Shown: positions 16,394 to 25,897, numbered from the stretch's first letter. The stretch is 64,000 nucleotides of DNA from Aeromonas encheleia (GCF_900637545.1 NZ_LR134376.1:4433501-4497500), one strand, 5' to 3'. The notes: a model not told the origin generated them from the sequence alone. Numbers and translations are program-made.

Positions 16394-16428
16394 GAAAAAA
16401 AAGGGCACAGATTAAGCTGTGCCCTTGA
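16394..16428 (-). terminator. Terminator or attenuator between tnaA and permease B
   Basis: On the minus strand AAGGGCACAG, a 6-nt loop and CTGTGCCCTT are followed by eight T residues. It should stop most transcripts leaving tnaA and so reduce expression of the permease. Confidence 0.8.
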
Positions 16429-16432
16429 CTCG

Positions 16433-17899
16433 TTATGCTTCTATTAATTTTTGATTCTTTTTATTCGCTGTTTTTTCGACGCTCTCGACCTCTTTCAGTC
16501 TGGCGGTGAAATGACGCAACACCGCCGGCTCATAAATAAAGTCGAGCCCCTTCACGTTCCTGGCGTTCTTCTTCACCTCGCCGAAAGCCTCGATGACGAA
16601 GTCCATGTGGGTTTGGGTATAAGTGGCGCGCGGTATGGTCAGGCGCAGCAGCTCGGCCGGGCAGGGATGCTGCTTGCCGGTGGCCGGATCGCGCCCCAGC
16701 AGCAGGGAGCCTATCTCCACCGCCCGGATGCCCGCCACCTTGTACAGCTCGCACGCCAGCGCATGGGCCGGGAACTGATCCGCCGGGATATGGGGCAGCA
16801 GCTTGCCGGCGTCCACGAAGGCCGCGTGGCCCCCCGCCTGCTGGCACACCACGCCGATCGCCTCGAGGCCATTCACCAGGTACTGCACCTGACCGATGCG
16901 GTAGGCCAGCCAGTCCTGGCGCATGCCATCGCGCAGGCCGACCGCGAGTCGCTCCATGGCGCCCCCTTCCAGACCGCCGTAGGTCGGGAAGCCCTCCTGC
17001 ACCACGCAGAGGGTGCGGCACTCGGTGTAGACGTCCAGCATGCCGTCGTCCTTGAAGCAGAGCAGGCCGCCCATCTGCACCATGGCATCCTTCTTCGCGG
17101 ACATGGCGAGACCATCCGCGTACTTGTAGGACTCCATGGTGATGGCCTCTATGCTCCAATCGGCGTAGCCGGGCTCGCGCTGCTGGATGAAGTAGGCGTT
17201 CTCCGCGAAGCGGGCCGAGTCCATGATGACCGGAATGTCATATTGTTGGGCGATGGCATAGACCGCCTTCAGGTTGGCGATGGAGACCGGCTGGCCACCG
17301 GCGGAGTTGCAGGTGATGGTGCTGACGATATAGGGCACGTTGGCCGGGCCCGCCTCCAGGATGGCCTCCTCCAGCTTGACCAGATCGAAGTTGCCCTTGA
17401 AGTCGGCGGTGACCGAGGTATCGAACGCCTCCTTGGTGTAGACGTTCTTGGCCACGCAGCAGTTGATCTGGGTATGGCCCTGGGTGGTGTCGAAGAAGTA
17501 GTTGGAGAGCGCCACCATCTTCTTGCGATCCAGCCCCTTCTCCTGCTCCCGTTTCTTGATCAGCACCGGGATGTAGATCTGCTCGGCGCCGCGTCCCTGG
17601 TGGGTGGGGATGGTGAGGGAGTAGCCGAAGATCTCCTGCACCGCCTTCTGCAGGGCGTAGTAGCTGCGGCTGCCGCTGTAGGCCTCGTCGCCGCGCAGCA
17701 TGGCGGCCTGCATGTCCTGGGTGATGGCGCCGGTGCCGCTGTCGGTCAGCAGATCGATGAAGACATCCTCGCTGTCCAGCAGGAAGGGGTTCATGCCTGC
17801 CCTGACGATCGCCTCGTCCCGGTAGGCACGGGTGGTACGCTTGACCGGCTCGATGACACGAATGCGGAACGGTTCGGGAAGATGCTTGAAGTTTTCCAT
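16433..17899 (-). CDS. tnaA: Tryptophanase
   Basis: A 488-residue PLP enzyme that splits L-tryptophan into indole, pyruvate and ammonia. It is colinear with E. coli TnaA from [20 protein letters not shown] to [13 protein letters not shown]. The PLP lysine is in [14 protein letters not shown]. Sequence SRSYYALQ and the HQGRGAEQ loop are also present. I start at 17899 because the family N-terminus is there; the frame is open further upstream without homology. The protein has about 17 extra residues at the C-terminus (ending KKNQKLIEA) compared with the E. coli form as I recall it. It is preceded by the tnaC leader 202 nt upstream and followed by a permease. This predicts an indole-positive organism. 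Confidence 0.97.
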   Translation of the reverse strand: MENFKHLPEPFRIRVIEPVKRTTRAYRDEAIVRAGMNPFLLDSEDVFIDLLTDSGTGAITQDMQAAMLRGDEAYSGSRSYYALQKAVQEIFGYSLTIPTHQGRGAEQIYIPVLIKKREQEKGLDRKKMVALSNYFFDTTQGHTQINCCVAKNVYTKEAFDTSVTADFKGNFDLVKLEEAILEAGPANVPYIVSTITCNSAGGQPVSIANLKAVYAIAQQYDIPVIMDSARFAENAYFIQQREPGYADWSIEAITMESYKYADGLAMSAKKDAMVQMGGLLCFKDDGMLDVYTECRTLCVVQEGFPTYGGLEGGAMERLAVGLRDGMRQDWLAYRIGQVQYLVNGLEAIGVVCQQAGGHAAFVDAGKLLPHIPADQFPAHALACELYKVAGIRAVEIGSLLLGRDPATGKQHPCPAELLRLTIPRATYTQTHMDFVIEAFGEVKKNARNVKGLDFIYEPAVLRHFTARLKEVESVEKTANKKNQKLIEA

Positions 17900-18101
17900 A
17901 ATATAAACACCCATATTTAAATATTCAGGATGAGTCTCATCAGCCGCCCAAAATAGAACATTGGCAGCGCGCAAATAATGAGATCGGGTGCACGACATCG
18001 CCTCGCCAATAAACAAGACGAGAACAGGTGCAGACTATTTCAGATTAGGTATGCAGACGGGCCGGTCACATCTCGATAAATGCGCAAGCACCGCGGGGAT
18101 A

Positions 18102-18185
18102 TTACAGCGGGAAGAAGAAAGCGATCTTGTGATCCAGGGTAAACCACTTGGGCGAAGCGATCATGGTAGCCATGTTGTTGCTCAT
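18102..18185 (-). CDS. tnaC: Tryptophanase leader peptide
   Basis: A 27-codon ORF, too short for standard ORF lists, placed 202 nt before tnaA. It encodes SPKWFTLDHKI in the middle and ends FFFPL. The key residues for tryptophan-dependent ribosome stalling are all there with E. coli spacing: Trp14, then Asp18 (+4), then Pro26 (+8 further), corresponding to Trp12, Asp16 and Pro24 of E. coli TnaC. The Lys-Trp-Phe and Lys-Ile context is also kept. It has one extra residue (Leu27) after the proline. In the family, Trp-induced stalling on this peptide masks Rho access and lets transcription enter tnaA. The start is chosen as the first ATG; internal Met5 and Met8 are possible. Confidence 0.9.
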   Translation of the reverse strand: MSNNMATMIASPKWFTLDHKIAFFFPL

Positions 18186-18220
18186 CTGGTTGGAATTAAC
18201 AACGTCAATTAACCCGATCC

Positions 18221-18248
18221 ATTATGGAGAGCCCCCGCCCATGATCAA
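18221..18248 (-). promoter_or_regulatory. Candidate sigma-70 promoter of the tna operon
   Basis: On the minus strand TTGATC, 16 nt and CATAAT lie about 36 nt upstream of the tnaC ATG. This is a plausible -35/-10 pair and the only good one near. I could not see a convincing CRP site beside it. Confidence 0.4.
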
Positions 18249-18334
18249 TTGCCACTTCCACGATTTGGGATGGCGCTAACAGTTTGGCGGGGAATATTTA
18301 TACAGCCCTGGTCAGGACTCCCGTCAGCGGCGGC

Positions 18335-19552
18335 TCAGTGGTTCAACCAGGGCAGCCGTTGCAACAGCCAGTATCGATCCGCCAGGCTGGTCTGGCTGAC
18401 CCAGAGATCCAGCAGGCCGTGGGCCAGCAGCGGCAGCATCAGCAACAGCAGGCAGAGCAACCCCAGCAGCCGCTGGGGGCCGAGCCGGCGACGGGGCGTG
18501 CCGAGGTGCAGCGCATCGGCACGTTTGGGGCAGGCGGCCACGCAGCTCAGGCAGCTGCTGCACTCCAGGCTGCGCAGCGCGATGAGTTGGTGCACCTGAA
18601 TGCGGGAGGGACAGGCGCGGGAGCACTTGTCACAGTCATGACCCGCGCTGCGCAGGCAGCGGGCCGGATCCCGGCGGATGCGCAGCGGGGTCAGCAGGCC
18701 GAGCAGGGCCAGCCAGGCGCCATAGGGGCAGAGATAGCGGCAGAACCCCTGCCGGAAGGCGGCGGTCAGCAGCAGTACCCAGCCCAGGCAGAGTCCGGAG
18801 AGCAGGTTCAGGTTGAAGAAGAAGGCCCCCATCTTCATGTCCGCCGCCTGATGGTAGGGGCTGGCGAGATAGCCGGGCAGAGCGGCGCCGGGCACCGCGA
18901 TCAGCACGATAAACAGCAGGAAACCGAGCACCAGGAACTTCTGGGTCCGCAGCAGCCCATCGAGCCAGGCTGGCGGCGTCCACTCCCCCGGCAGCAGGCG
19001 GCTGCGCAGACGATGCAGCCACTCCCCCACCAGCCCGAGCGGGCAGAACCAGGCGCAGAACGCCCGCCCCAGCAGCAGGGCCGACAGGCTGAGCACCAGC
19101 ACTGTCACCGTCGCCGCCGGATGGTGGGGGTCCGCAATGCCCTGGCCGAGCCAGGCCCGTAACCCGAGCCCACCGGCGATGGGCAGGAAGCCGTCGACCA
19201 CGTCGGGGCGCACCAGCCAGGGGGTCTCCCCCTGCCCCAACTGCCAGAGATGCAGCCCATACTGCAGCGCCACCAGCCCCCAGCAGAGCAGCAGCAGGTG
19301 GCGGGTCCAGGCCCGCAACGACTGACTGTCGATATCATTCAGTGCCGGCAGCGGTCGGTATCTGTGCCACAGGGCGAGGGGGACGACCACCAGCCCCAGC
19401 GCGAGCCAGAGGAGGGGATCCGCCGCCATCAGCCAGGCGGCCACCAGCAGGCCGAGGGAGAGGCGCCACGACCAGCCGGGCCCGGCCCGCCACTGCAACA
19501 GGGCCAGATAGACCAGGCCAGCGGCCAGGGTCAGGGCTTCAATCAGGCTCAT
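18335..19552 (-). CDS. 4Fe-4S membrane protein of the NapH/NosR/YccM type
   Basis: A 405-residue polytopic protein. It has two CxxxCP motifs facing the cytoplasm in membrane loops (Cys166/Cys170 in FCAWFCPLG and Cys271/Cys275 in FCRYLCPYG). After these come two ferredoxin-like clusters, Cys307-x2-Cys310-x3-Cys314-Pro and Cys331-x2-Cys334-x2-Cys337-x3-Cys341-Pro. That layout is the NapH/MauN/YccM group, which passes electrons from quinol or ferredoxin to extracytoplasmic redox enzymes. It lies downstream of norV-norW-DUF1971 in the same direction after a 92-nt gap, so a role in nitrogen-oxide metabolism is likely but inferred. The N-terminal ~100 residues add extra membrane segments. Confidence 0.82.
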   Translation of the reverse strand: MSLIEALTLAAGLVYLALLQWRAGPGWSWRLSLGLLVAAWLMAADPLLWLALGLVVVPLALWHRYRPLPALNDIDSQSLRAWTRHLLLLCWGLVALQYGLHLWQLGQGETPWLVRPDVVDGFLPIAGGLGLRAWLGQGIADPHHPAATVTVLVLSLSALLLGRAFCAWFCPLGLVGEWLHRLRSRLLPGEWTPPAWLDGLLRTQKFLVLGFLLFIVLIAVPGAALPGYLASPYHQAADMKMGAFFFNLNLLSGLCLGWVLLLTAAFRQGFCRYLCPYGAWLALLGLLTPLRIRRDPARCLRSAGHDCDKCSRACPSRIQVHQLIALRSLECSSCLSCVAACPKRADALHLGTPRRRLGPQRLLGLLCLLLLMLPLLAHGLLDLWVSQTSLADRYWLLQRLPWLNH

Positions 19553-19644
19553 GCTTCTCCCTCATAGCACTCATTCGGATAAGGGGCTCAGAATAACCAA
19601 CATCTGAGTTGATTATTTTGATCTGCATGGGCAGAGCGCGGTAT

Positions 19645-19986
19645 TCACTCCTTGCGGCTATGGAACAGCGGCCGATCCGACTCGGCCTGCTCGGCCCAGA
19701 AGTGGATGTTGAAGCGGGCATCCTCGGACAGCTCGACCCTGTGCCAGTACTGGGGCGGGCTGGTGGCGAACTGGCCGGCCCGGATCACCAGGCTGACCTC
19801 AGGCTGTTCGGCCCGCTCGTCGGCGAAGCCGTGATAGGTGACTGTGCCCTCCATCACGCAGAGCTGGCCGAACACCCCAGCCGCGGTGTTGTGATGGCTG
19901 AGCAGGGCCGGCGGCACGTTGGCGCGGGTGAAGAAGGGGGTGGAGCGACGAACGACCCAGTGGGTAGGAATAAGCTGCATGGACAT
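19645..19986 (-). CDS. DUF1971/YeaR-like cupin protein
   Basis: A 113-residue small beta-barrel protein. It begins SMQLIPTHWVVRRSTPFFT and contains SHHNTAAGVFGQLCVMEGTV, then RAGQFATSPPQYWHRVELSE and FNIHFWAEQ, the pattern of the DUF1971 (YeaR/TehB-N) cupins. E. coli yeaR is induced by nitrate and nitric oxide through NarL/NsrR, and here the gene follows norW after 50 nt, so it is probably the third gene of the norVW operon. The start at 19986 follows GAGGAGAATTACC; the longer frame upstream is antisense to norW. The cupin His residues could bind a metal. The biochemical function is not known to me. Confidence 0.82.
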   Translation of the reverse strand: MSMQLIPTHWVVRRSTPFFTRANVPPALLSHHNTAAGVFGQLCVMEGTVTYHGFADERAEQPEVSLVIRAGQFATSPPQYWHRVELSEDARFNIHFWAEQAESDRPLFHSRKE

Positions 19987-20036
19987 GGTAATTCTCCTCG
20001 AATGGCCGGTCTGCCCGGCCTTGAATAGTTGACGGA

Positions 20037-21203
20037 TCAGCGGTGCAGCTGGCGCAGCAGCGGGAAGGCGGCGCTCATCTTGTCGCCTCCCACCACGAAG
20101 CCGCACAGTTCGCCATCTGCACCGCGCGCCTCGGCCACCATGCCGTGCTGATTCCAGTGGCACTGCCAGGCCAGATCCTCACCCTGGGTGCGGCCAGCCA
20201 GTTGCAGCGGATAGCGCGGCGTCTTCACCTTTATCAGCATGGGCGGCAGGGTCAGCGGGGTCGGGGTGCCGAGCAGGGTCCTGGCCAGGGCACTGGCCCC
20301 CAGCACTATGGGCTGCAGGAAGGGAAGCAGCTGCCCCTGCCACTCGGCGCAATCCCCCAGCGCGAAGATATGGGGATCGCTGGTGCGCAGCAGATCGTCG
20401 ATCAGTATGCCGCGCCCCACCGCCAGCCCGGCCCCCTGGGCCAGGGTCAGATTCGGCCGCAGGCCGATCGCGGCGATCACCAGATCCTGCTCGCAGGTGC
20501 GGCCGTCGCTCAGGGTCACTCGCCAGCCATCGCCGGGCTGCGCGTCTATCCCGGCGATGCCCAGCCCCAGTTGCAGCCTCACCCCCTGCGCGCGCAGCGC
20601 CTGCTGCAGTGGCTGCGTCAGGGCGGCGGGCAACAGGGTGCCGAGGGGGCTGTCGGCCAGATCCAGCAAGGTGACCTCGCGACCATCGCCCGCCATGTCC
20701 ATCGCCAGCTCGCAACCAATCAGCCCCGCCCCCAGCACCAGGATGCGGCGAGCCTGACGGATCGATGCCTCGGCGGCGGCATACTCCTGCTGGCTGTTGA
20801 GGGTGACAAGGAATTCGCTCCCCACCATATCGGGCCGCGCCGCGCTGGCGCCGGTGGCCAGCACCAGCTGGCTGTAGGGAAAACTTCCCTGTGCGGTCAA
20901 CAGGGTGCGGCGGGCGGGATCTATGCCGAGCACCGGGCAGTGGGGCAGCAGCGTGATGCGCTGCTGCTCGGCGAAGGCGGCGCCGCTCAGCCGGGTCATG
21001 GCCGCGGCGCTGCAGCCCCGGCTCACCACGTGGCTCAGGTCCGGCTTGTTGTACTCGTCGCCGCTGTCGGCGGTGATGAGGCGGATGGGCCACTCGCCGT
21101 CCAGCTTGCGCAGGCTCTTGACCAGCTGCTGGGCGGCGAAGCCGCTACCGATCACCACAATCTCCCGGCTGGTGCCAGCGTCATTCAGGGTTGCTGCATT
21201 CAT
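20037..21203 (-). CDS. norW: NADH:flavorubredoxin reductase
   Basis: A 388-residue FAD/NAD(P)-dependent pyridine nucleotide-disulfide-type oxidoreductase. The N-terminal FAD fingerprint is [17 protein letters not shown], the NAD fold has [20 protein letters not shown], and the second FAD motif is [13 protein letters not shown]. It passes electrons from NADH to the rubredoxin domain of NorV. The ATG at 21203 overlaps the norV stop by 4 nt (ATGA), showing translational coupling, so longer starts are rejected. It is slightly longer than the E. coli protein (377). The order norV-norW-cupin suggests one NorR-controlled unit. Confidence 0.93.
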   Translation of the reverse strand: MNAATLNDAGTSREIVVIGSGFAAQQLVKSLRKLDGEWPIRLITADSGDEYNKPDLSHVVSRGCSAAAMTRLSGAAFAEQQRITLLPHCPVLGIDPARRTLLTAQGSFPYSQLVLATGASAARPDMVGSEFLVTLNSQQEYAAAEASIRQARRILVLGAGLIGCELAMDMAGDGREVTLLDLADSPLGTLLPAALTQPLQQALRAQGVRLQLGLGIAGIDAQPGDGWRVTLSDGRTCEQDLVIAAIGLRPNLTLAQGAGLAVGRGILIDDLLRTSDPHIFALGDCAEWQGQLLPFLQPIVLGASALARTLLGTPTPLTLPPMLIKVKTPRYPLQLAGRTQGEDLAWQCHWNQHGMVAEARGADGELCGFVVGGDKMSAAFPLLRQLHR

Positions 21204-22678
21204 ACGCAGGCCTCCAGCGCGCAGGGTTCGAACACCTCCTTGCCGATGCCGCAACCGGGGCAGAGGAAGCTGTCCGGCACCTGGGCCCAGGGGGTGCCCG
21301 GCGCCACCAGCTGATCCGGCTCGCCCAGGGCCGGGTCATAGACCCACTGGCAGACCACGCAGAGCATGCTCTGGTCATCGTCCAGCGTGCTGGCGGCCGG
21401 AGCGACGGCTTGAGGGGCCTGAGCCACCACCGGGGCCGCGGGCACGGCGGTTGTGGTGATCGGACGGGGCGCCTCCAGCGGGTGCAGCGCCCACTGACGG
21501 GCGAGCTGGCGGCCATGTTCGCGGCACTCGGCCAGCGCCGAGCCATCCGGCCGCCACTTGGCCTTGAGGGAGATGCTGATGTCGAAGCCCGCGTCCATCA
21601 GCCGGGTCTGGATCCTGTCCACGGCGCCACCGGTCCAGCCGTAGCTGCCAAAAGCCGAGGCGCGCTTGTTTCTAAAGCGCAGGCCGGTGATCTCCTCCAG
21701 CATGCCCGCCACCTTGGGCATCATGACGTTGTTCATGGTGGAGGAGCCCACCAGTATCCCCTTGGAGCGGAACACCTGGGTCAGGATCTCGTTCTTGTCG
21801 TGGCGCGCCACGTTGTAGATCTTCACCGCCACGCCGGGGTCCACCTCGTGGATGCCCTGGGCGATGGCGTCGGCCATCATGCGGGTATTGTTGGACATGG
21901 AGTCGTAGAACAGGGTGATGCGATCCTCCTGGTAGTGATCGGCCCACTCCAGATATTTGAGGATGATCTGGGTGGGATCCTCGCGCCAGACGATGCCGTG
22001 GGAGGTGGCCACCATGCTCACCGGCAGGTTGAAGCCCAGCACCTCCTTGATCTTGGCGGTCACCAGCGGGCTGAAGGGGGTCAGGATGTTGGCGTAGTAG
22101 CGCTGGCACTGCTCCATCAGCTCGGTCTGATCCACCTCGTCGTTGAACAGGTGCTCATCGCAGTAGTGCTGGCCGAAGGCGTCGTTGGAGAAGAGCACGG
22201 CATCTTCTGTCATGTAGGTCATCATGCTGTCGGGCCAGTGCAGCATGGGGGTCTCGATGAAGACCAATTGCTTGCCGTTGCCTATGTCCAGGCTGTCGCC
22301 GGTCTTGACCGGCTGGAAGTTCCACTCCGGGTGGTGATGGTGGCCGGTGATGGAGTCGATGGCGTTGTGGGTGCAGTAGATGGGGGTACCCGGGATGCGG
22401 GCCATCAACTCGGTCAGGGCGCCGGCGTGATCCTCCTCGGCGTGGTTGATCACCACGAAGTCGATGGAAGCGAGATCGATCTCCGCCGCCAGGTTCTGCA
22501 CGAACTCGCGGCTGAACTTGTGATCCACGGTGTCGATCAGCACGTTCTTCCCTTCGCGGATGAGGTAGCTGTTGTAGCTGGTGCCCTTGTGGGTCTTGTA
22601 CTCGGTGCCGTGAAAGTCGCGCACCTCCCAGTCCCGTTGGCCGACCCAGTGGATGTTGTTTTTGACGTGAATGCTCAT
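21200..22678 (-). CDS. norV: Anaerobic nitric oxide reductase flavorubredoxin
   Basis: A 492-residue cytoplasmic NO reductase that turns NO into N2O anaerobically. Domains in order: a metallo-beta-lactamase-like diiron domain (about 1-250) with ligands His79, Glu81, Asp83 and His84 in [10 protein letters not shown]; a flavodoxin domain (about 255-395) with [20 protein letters not shown] for FMN; a Pro/Ala linker; and a C-terminal rubredoxin (about 436-485) with [10 protein letters not shown] and CPGCG. It is about 13 residues longer than E. coli NorV, mostly in the linker. It is transcribed from a sigma-54 promoter shared with NorR sites in the gap to norR. Confidence 0.96.
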   Translation of the reverse strand: MSIHVKNNIHWVGQRDWEVRDFHGTEYKTHKGTSYNSYLIREGKNVLIDTVDHKFSREFVQNLAAEIDLASIDFVVINHAEEDHAGALTELMARIPGTPIYCTHNAIDSITGHHHHPEWNFQPVKTGDSLDIGNGKQLVFIETPMLHWPDSMMTYMTEDAVLFSNDAFGQHYCDEHLFNDEVDQTELMEQCQRYYANILTPFSPLVTAKIKEVLGFNLPVSMVATSHGIVWREDPTQIILKYLEWADHYQEDRITLFYDSMSNNTRMMADAIAQGIHEVDPGVAVKIYNVARHDKNEILTQVFRSKGILVGSSTMNNVMMPKVAGMLEEITGLRFRNKRASAFGSYGWTGGAVDRIQTRLMDAGFDISISLKAKWRPDGSALAECREHGRQLARQWALHPLEAPRPITTTAVPAAPVVAQAPQAVAPAASTLDDDQSMLCVVCQWVYDPALGEPDQLVAPGTPWAQVPDSFLCPGCGIGKEVFEPCALEACV

Positions 22679-22725
22679 GCGGTGGTTCCTCAGAATGCCA
22701 TAGCGAATGTTCGACTGAACTCGCT

Positions 22726-22744
22726 ATTGCAGTTGACGTGCCAA
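22726..22744 (-). promoter_or_regulatory. Sigma-54 promoter of norVW
   Basis: On the minus strand TTGGCACGTCAACTGCAA fits the -24/-12 consensus, with GG, exactly 10 nt, then GC. It lies about 50 nt upstream of the norV ATG and within reach of the NorR sites. Confidence 0.9.
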
Positions 22745-22786
22745 CTCATAACTCATTGTTTTAAATGCACCTGCATAACAGTCATT

Positions 22787-22842
22787 GTCATTAAGACAGT
22801 CACCGAATATAGTCATAATCACAACAACACTGTCATTTGGAC
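22787..22842. promoter_or_regulatory. norR box: Three NorR binding sites (GT-N7-AC)
   Basis: GTCATTAAGAC (22787-22797), GTCATAATCAC (22812-22822) and GTCATTTGGAC (22832-22842) each match GT-N7-AC. Three such sites are also found in the E. coli norR-norV region, where NorR binds all three. They are 25 and 20 nt apart and sit 40-115 nt upstream of the sigma-54 promoter. Confidence 0.82.
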
Positions 22843-22849
22843 AATTCTC

Positions 22850-24379
22850 GTGATCTCGACCGACAGCCTGGCGCGCATCGCCCTCGATCTGCAACTCGGC
22901 ATCTCCCATCAGGACCGCTTTCACCGCCTGATCCAGAGCGTGCGCAGCCTGCTGCACTCCGATGCCTCGGCCCTGCTGCGCTACGAGGGGGGCCAGTTCA
23001 TCCCGCTGGCCATCGATGGCCTGATGCAGGACGTGCTGGGCCGCCGCTTCGCGCTCAAGGATCACCCGCGCATGGAGGCCATAGCCCGAGCCGGCGACGT
23101 GGTGCGCTTCCCCGCCGACAGCCAGCTGCCCGACCCCTATGACGGCCTGATCCCGGAACACGACGACTTCAGGGTGCACGCCTGCGTCGGCCTGCCGCTG
23201 TTTTCAGATCAGGCGCTGATCGGCGCCCTGACCATAGACGGCATGAACCCGGCCCAGTTCGACGGCATCAACGACGAGGAGTTGCGGCTGGTGGGGGCCC
23301 TGGCCGCCGCCGCCCTCAGCAATGCCCTGCTGCTGGAGCGGCTCGCCCGCCAGAGCAGCGAGCCGCTCAGCCCCTCCCCCCATACCAGCCAGGGGCAGCC
23401 GGAGATGATAGGTCACTCCCCCGCCATGGCCCGGCTGCGCCACGAGATCGATGTGGTGGCGAACTCGGAGCTGAACGTGCTGATCCTGGGGGAGACGGGG
23501 GTCGGCAAGGAGCTGATCGCCAAGGCGGTGCATCAGGGCTCCCTGCGCGCCAAGGCGCCGCTGGTCTACCTCAACTGCGCCGCCCTGCCGGAATCGGTGG
23601 CGGAGAGCGAGCTGTTCGGCCACGTGAAGGGGGCCTTCACCGGCGCCATTCACAACCGGGCGGGCAAGTTCGAACTGGCCGATCGGGGCACCCTGTTTCT
23701 CGACGAGATTGGCGAGCTCTCCCTGCCGCTGCAAGCCAAGCTGCTGCGGGTGCTGCAATACGGCGATCTGCAGCGGATCGGCGACGACACCCCGCTCAAG
23801 GTCAATGTGCGCATCCTGGCCGCCACCAATAGGGATCTGAAGCAGGCGGTGGTGGAGGGGCAATTTCGGGCCGATCTCTATCACCGGCTGAGCGTGTTCC
23901 CGATCCACGCCCCGGCGCTGCGGGAGCGGCCGGGGGACATTCCGCTGCTGGCCGGTTATTTTTGCGAACGCTGCCGGGTCAGCCTGGGGCTGGAGCGGCT
24001 GCGCATCCAGCCCCAGACGCTGCAACTGCTCGATCGCCACGACTGGCCGGGCAACGTGCGGGAGCTGGAGCACGCCATCCACCGCGCCGCCGTGCTGGCC
24101 CGCGCCGAACAGGGCAGCCAGACGCCGACCCTCGCCAACCACCACTTCAACCTGACGACCGCCGGCGCCTCCCCGGCCCAGATCGAGATGGCCGAGGCGC
24201 CGGCCCTGCCGCAACCGGCCGGCCTGGGGCTGCGCGCCGCCACCGACGCCTTCCAGCTCAGGCTGCTCGAGCAGACCCTGGCGGCCCAGGACGGCAACTG
24301 GGCCGCCACCGCCCGCGCGCTGGAGATGGACGGCGGCAACCTGCACCGGCTCGCCAGGCGGCTCGGCCTCAAGCCCTGA
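22850..24379 (+). CDS. norR: NO-responsive sigma-54-dependent activator NorR
   Basis: A 509-residue bacterial enhancer-binding protein. The N-terminal GAF domain (about 1-170) binds NO at a mononuclear iron; the region [20 protein letters not shown] followed by [10 protein letters not shown] keeps the Asp/His/Cys residues of E. coli NorR. The AAA+ domain (about 190-420) has Walker A GETGVGKE, the sigma-54 contact loop GAFTGA, and Walker [11 protein letters not shown] Fis-type helix-turn-helix closes the protein ([20 protein letters not shown]). The start is a GTG at 22850, placed by alignment to E. coli. No strong Shine-Dalgarno is visible. It ends at a strong terminator and is divergent from norV. 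Confidence 0.93.
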   Translation: MISTDSLARIALDLQLGISHQDRFHRLIQSVRSLLHSDASALLRYEGGQFIPLAIDGLMQDVLGRRFALKDHPRMEAIARAGDVVRFPADSQLPDPYDGLIPEHDDFRVHACVGLPLFSDQALIGALTIDGMNPAQFDGINDEELRLVGALAAAALSNALLLERLARQSSEPLSPSPHTSQGQPEMIGHSPAMARLRHEIDVVANSELNVLILGETGVGKELIAKAVHQGSLRAKAPLVYLNCAALPESVAESELFGHVKGAFTGAIHNRAGKFELADRGTLFLDEIGELSLPLQAKLLRVLQYGDLQRIGDDTPLKVNVRILAATNRDLKQAVVEGQFRADLYHRLSVFPIHAPALRERPGDIPLLAGYFCERCRVSLGLERLRIQPQTLQLLDRHDWPGNVRELEHAIHRAAVLARAEQGSQTPTLANHHFNLTTAGASPAQIEMAEAPALPQPAGLGLRAATDAFQLRLLEQTLAAQDGNWAATARALEMDGGNLHRLARRLGLKP

Positions 24380-24403
24380 AGGACCGCGCCGCGCCCAAAA
24401 ACA

Positions 24404-24434
24404 AAAACCCCCTCCTGACGGAGGGGGTTTTTCG
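24404..24434. terminator. Bidirectional terminator between norR and the LacI-type gene
   Basis: AAAAACCCCCTCC TGAC GGAGGGGGTTTTT: long G-C stem with A- and T-runs. It serves both convergent genes. Confidence 0.9.
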
Positions 24435-24457
24435 TTGCATCGGATGCCGCTGGAGGG

Positions 24458-25462
24458 TCAGCGCAGGGACTTGACCGAGCGACGGACGATCAACTCGGGC
24501 TGTACCGTCATGGACTCGACTTCCAGCTCCTTGTTGCGGATCCGGCTCACCAGCTGCTGCACCGCCAACAGGCCGAGCTCGGCCTTGGGGTGGCGAATGG
24601 TGGTGAGCGGCGGGCTGGAGAAGCGCGCCATCTCCACGTCGTCATAGCCGATCATGGAGATGTCGTCCGGCACCTTGACCCCCGCCTCCCAGGCGGCGCA
24701 AATGGCACCTATCGCCATGGGATCGTCGAAGGCAAACACCGCCGTCGGGCGGGGCTTGAGCGCCAGGATGCGCTGCATGGCATCGAAGCCGCTCTGGCTC
24801 TCGTAGTCCCCTTCGAAGATCTGAGCGTCCGACAGGGTCAGGCCCTGCTCGGCCAGGGCATCGCGCACCCCGTCCAGTCGCTGCTGGGTGGTCGGCTTGT
24901 CGATCTGACCCGTGATGCAGACGATCTCGGTGTGACCCTGCTCCAGCAGATGACGCACGGCCATGCGCGCGCCGATGCGAGCGTTGTCGTTGATCACGTT
25001 GGCAAAATCACACTCGGTGCCCCAATCCAGTACCACCTGCGGCACATTCTTGTGGATGCGCAGCATGTCGCGCAGCGGGGTATCGATATCGGTCCCCAGC
25101 ACCAGCAGGCCATCGACCCGCTTCTCCATCAGCATCCTCAGGTAATGCTGCTGACGGGGCGGCTGGTTCTCCGTATTGCACAGGATCAGGCTGTAGCCCT
25201 GCTCGAAGCAATAAGCCTCCACCCCGCGCACCACTTCCGCGAAGAAGGGGTTGGCGCTGGTCGTCACCAACATACCTATGGTCTTGGTTGAATTGATCTT
25301 GAGGCTGCGCGCCACCGAATTGGGCGCGTAGTTGAGCTCTGCCACCGCCTCAAGCACTTTTTGGGTCGCATCTTCGCTGACCCGACGGGTGTGATTGAGT
25401 ACATGTGAGACGGTGGAGATGGATACGCCTGCGCGCGAGGCGACATCTTTAATAGTTGCCAT
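24458..25462 (-). CDS. LacI-family repressor, RbsR-like
   Basis: A 334-residue regulator. The N-terminal LacI helix-turn-helix and hinge are MATIKDVASRAGVSISTVSH then VLNHTRRVSEDATQKV and LNYAPNSVARSLK. The rest is a periplasmic-binding-type sugar-sensing domain (TIGMLVTTSANPFFAEVVRG to SMIGYDDVEMARFSSPPLTT). It resembles E. coli RbsR over its whole length, but there are no ribose genes next to it, so I leave the symbol open. Its promoter faces that of the liv operon across 435 bp. A TTTGCGCAAA palindrome at 25579-25588 in that gap could be its own operator. Confidence 0.85.
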   Translation of the reverse strand: MATIKDVASRAGVSISTVSHVLNHTRRVSEDATQKVLEAVAELNYAPNSVARSLKINSTKTIGMLVTTSANPFFAEVVRGVEAYCFEQGYSLILCNTENQPPRQQHYLRMLMEKRVDGLLVLGTDIDTPLRDMLRIHKNVPQVVLDWGTECDFANVINDNARIGARMAVRHLLEQGHTEIVCITGQIDKPTTQQRLDGVRDALAEQGLTLSDAQIFEGDYESQSGFDAMQRILALKPRPTAVFAFDDPMAIGAICAAWEAGVKVPDDISMIGYDDVEMARFSSPPLTTIRHPKAELGLLAVQQLVSRIRNKELEVESMTVQPELIVRRSVKSLR

Positions 25463-25897
25463 CTCGGTCTCCTGAATAACAAAGGCGGAACAGTAGCAGA
25501 TTTCCCGAATAAAGGCTTGGTTTTAACGAGAGCTGCCAGCGAATTGTCAATGTTGGCTAATCTAGGCGGTCGTTTCTATTTGCGCAAACGAAATTTGGTC
25601 AAAATGAGAGCAGACGCAGAATGAAATATCGTCAGTTTTTTCATCTGGCATTTATCGGAACAACCTCTTGTTGTTAAGATGTTAATCGACCATTTTGGAA
25701 TTAAATTCCGATATAAAACCAAAAATCAGTTATTTAGTTCACAAAACCACTAGCCACCCCTCCATGGTTAGTATCTTTAACATCTTGTTATTGCCCAGCG
25801 AGGAATGATAGAACCTTATCTATTGCCGGGCTGGCGGGATACAGGTCCGGAATGGCACACGGAAAATGAAACAATCCACTGATTAAGGGACGAATCA
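25463..25897. promoter_or_regulatory. Divergent regulatory region between the LacI-type gene and liv operon
   Basis: 435 bp, AT-rich, without a credible ORF. It holds a TTTGCGCAAA palindrome with flanking CGTTT/AAACG (25571-25590), a LacI-family operator candidate. It also has an inverted pair, AAGATGTTAA (25676-25685) and TTAACATCTT (25777-25786), about 90 nt apart. Its length suggests regulation by a wrapping protein such as Lrp, as for liv in E. coli, but I cannot identify Lrp sites by eye. Confidence 0.45.

Noticed and set aside
17900..18016. Longer tnaA start at 18016
   Set aside because: The extra 39 residues lack homology and lie in the tnaC-tnaA leader, where Rho is expected to act.
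21191..22849. Upstream in-frame extension of norR (1062-codon ORF)
   Set aside because: The first ~550 codons are antisense to norV. NorR homology starts at about 22853, so a GTG at 22850 is used.
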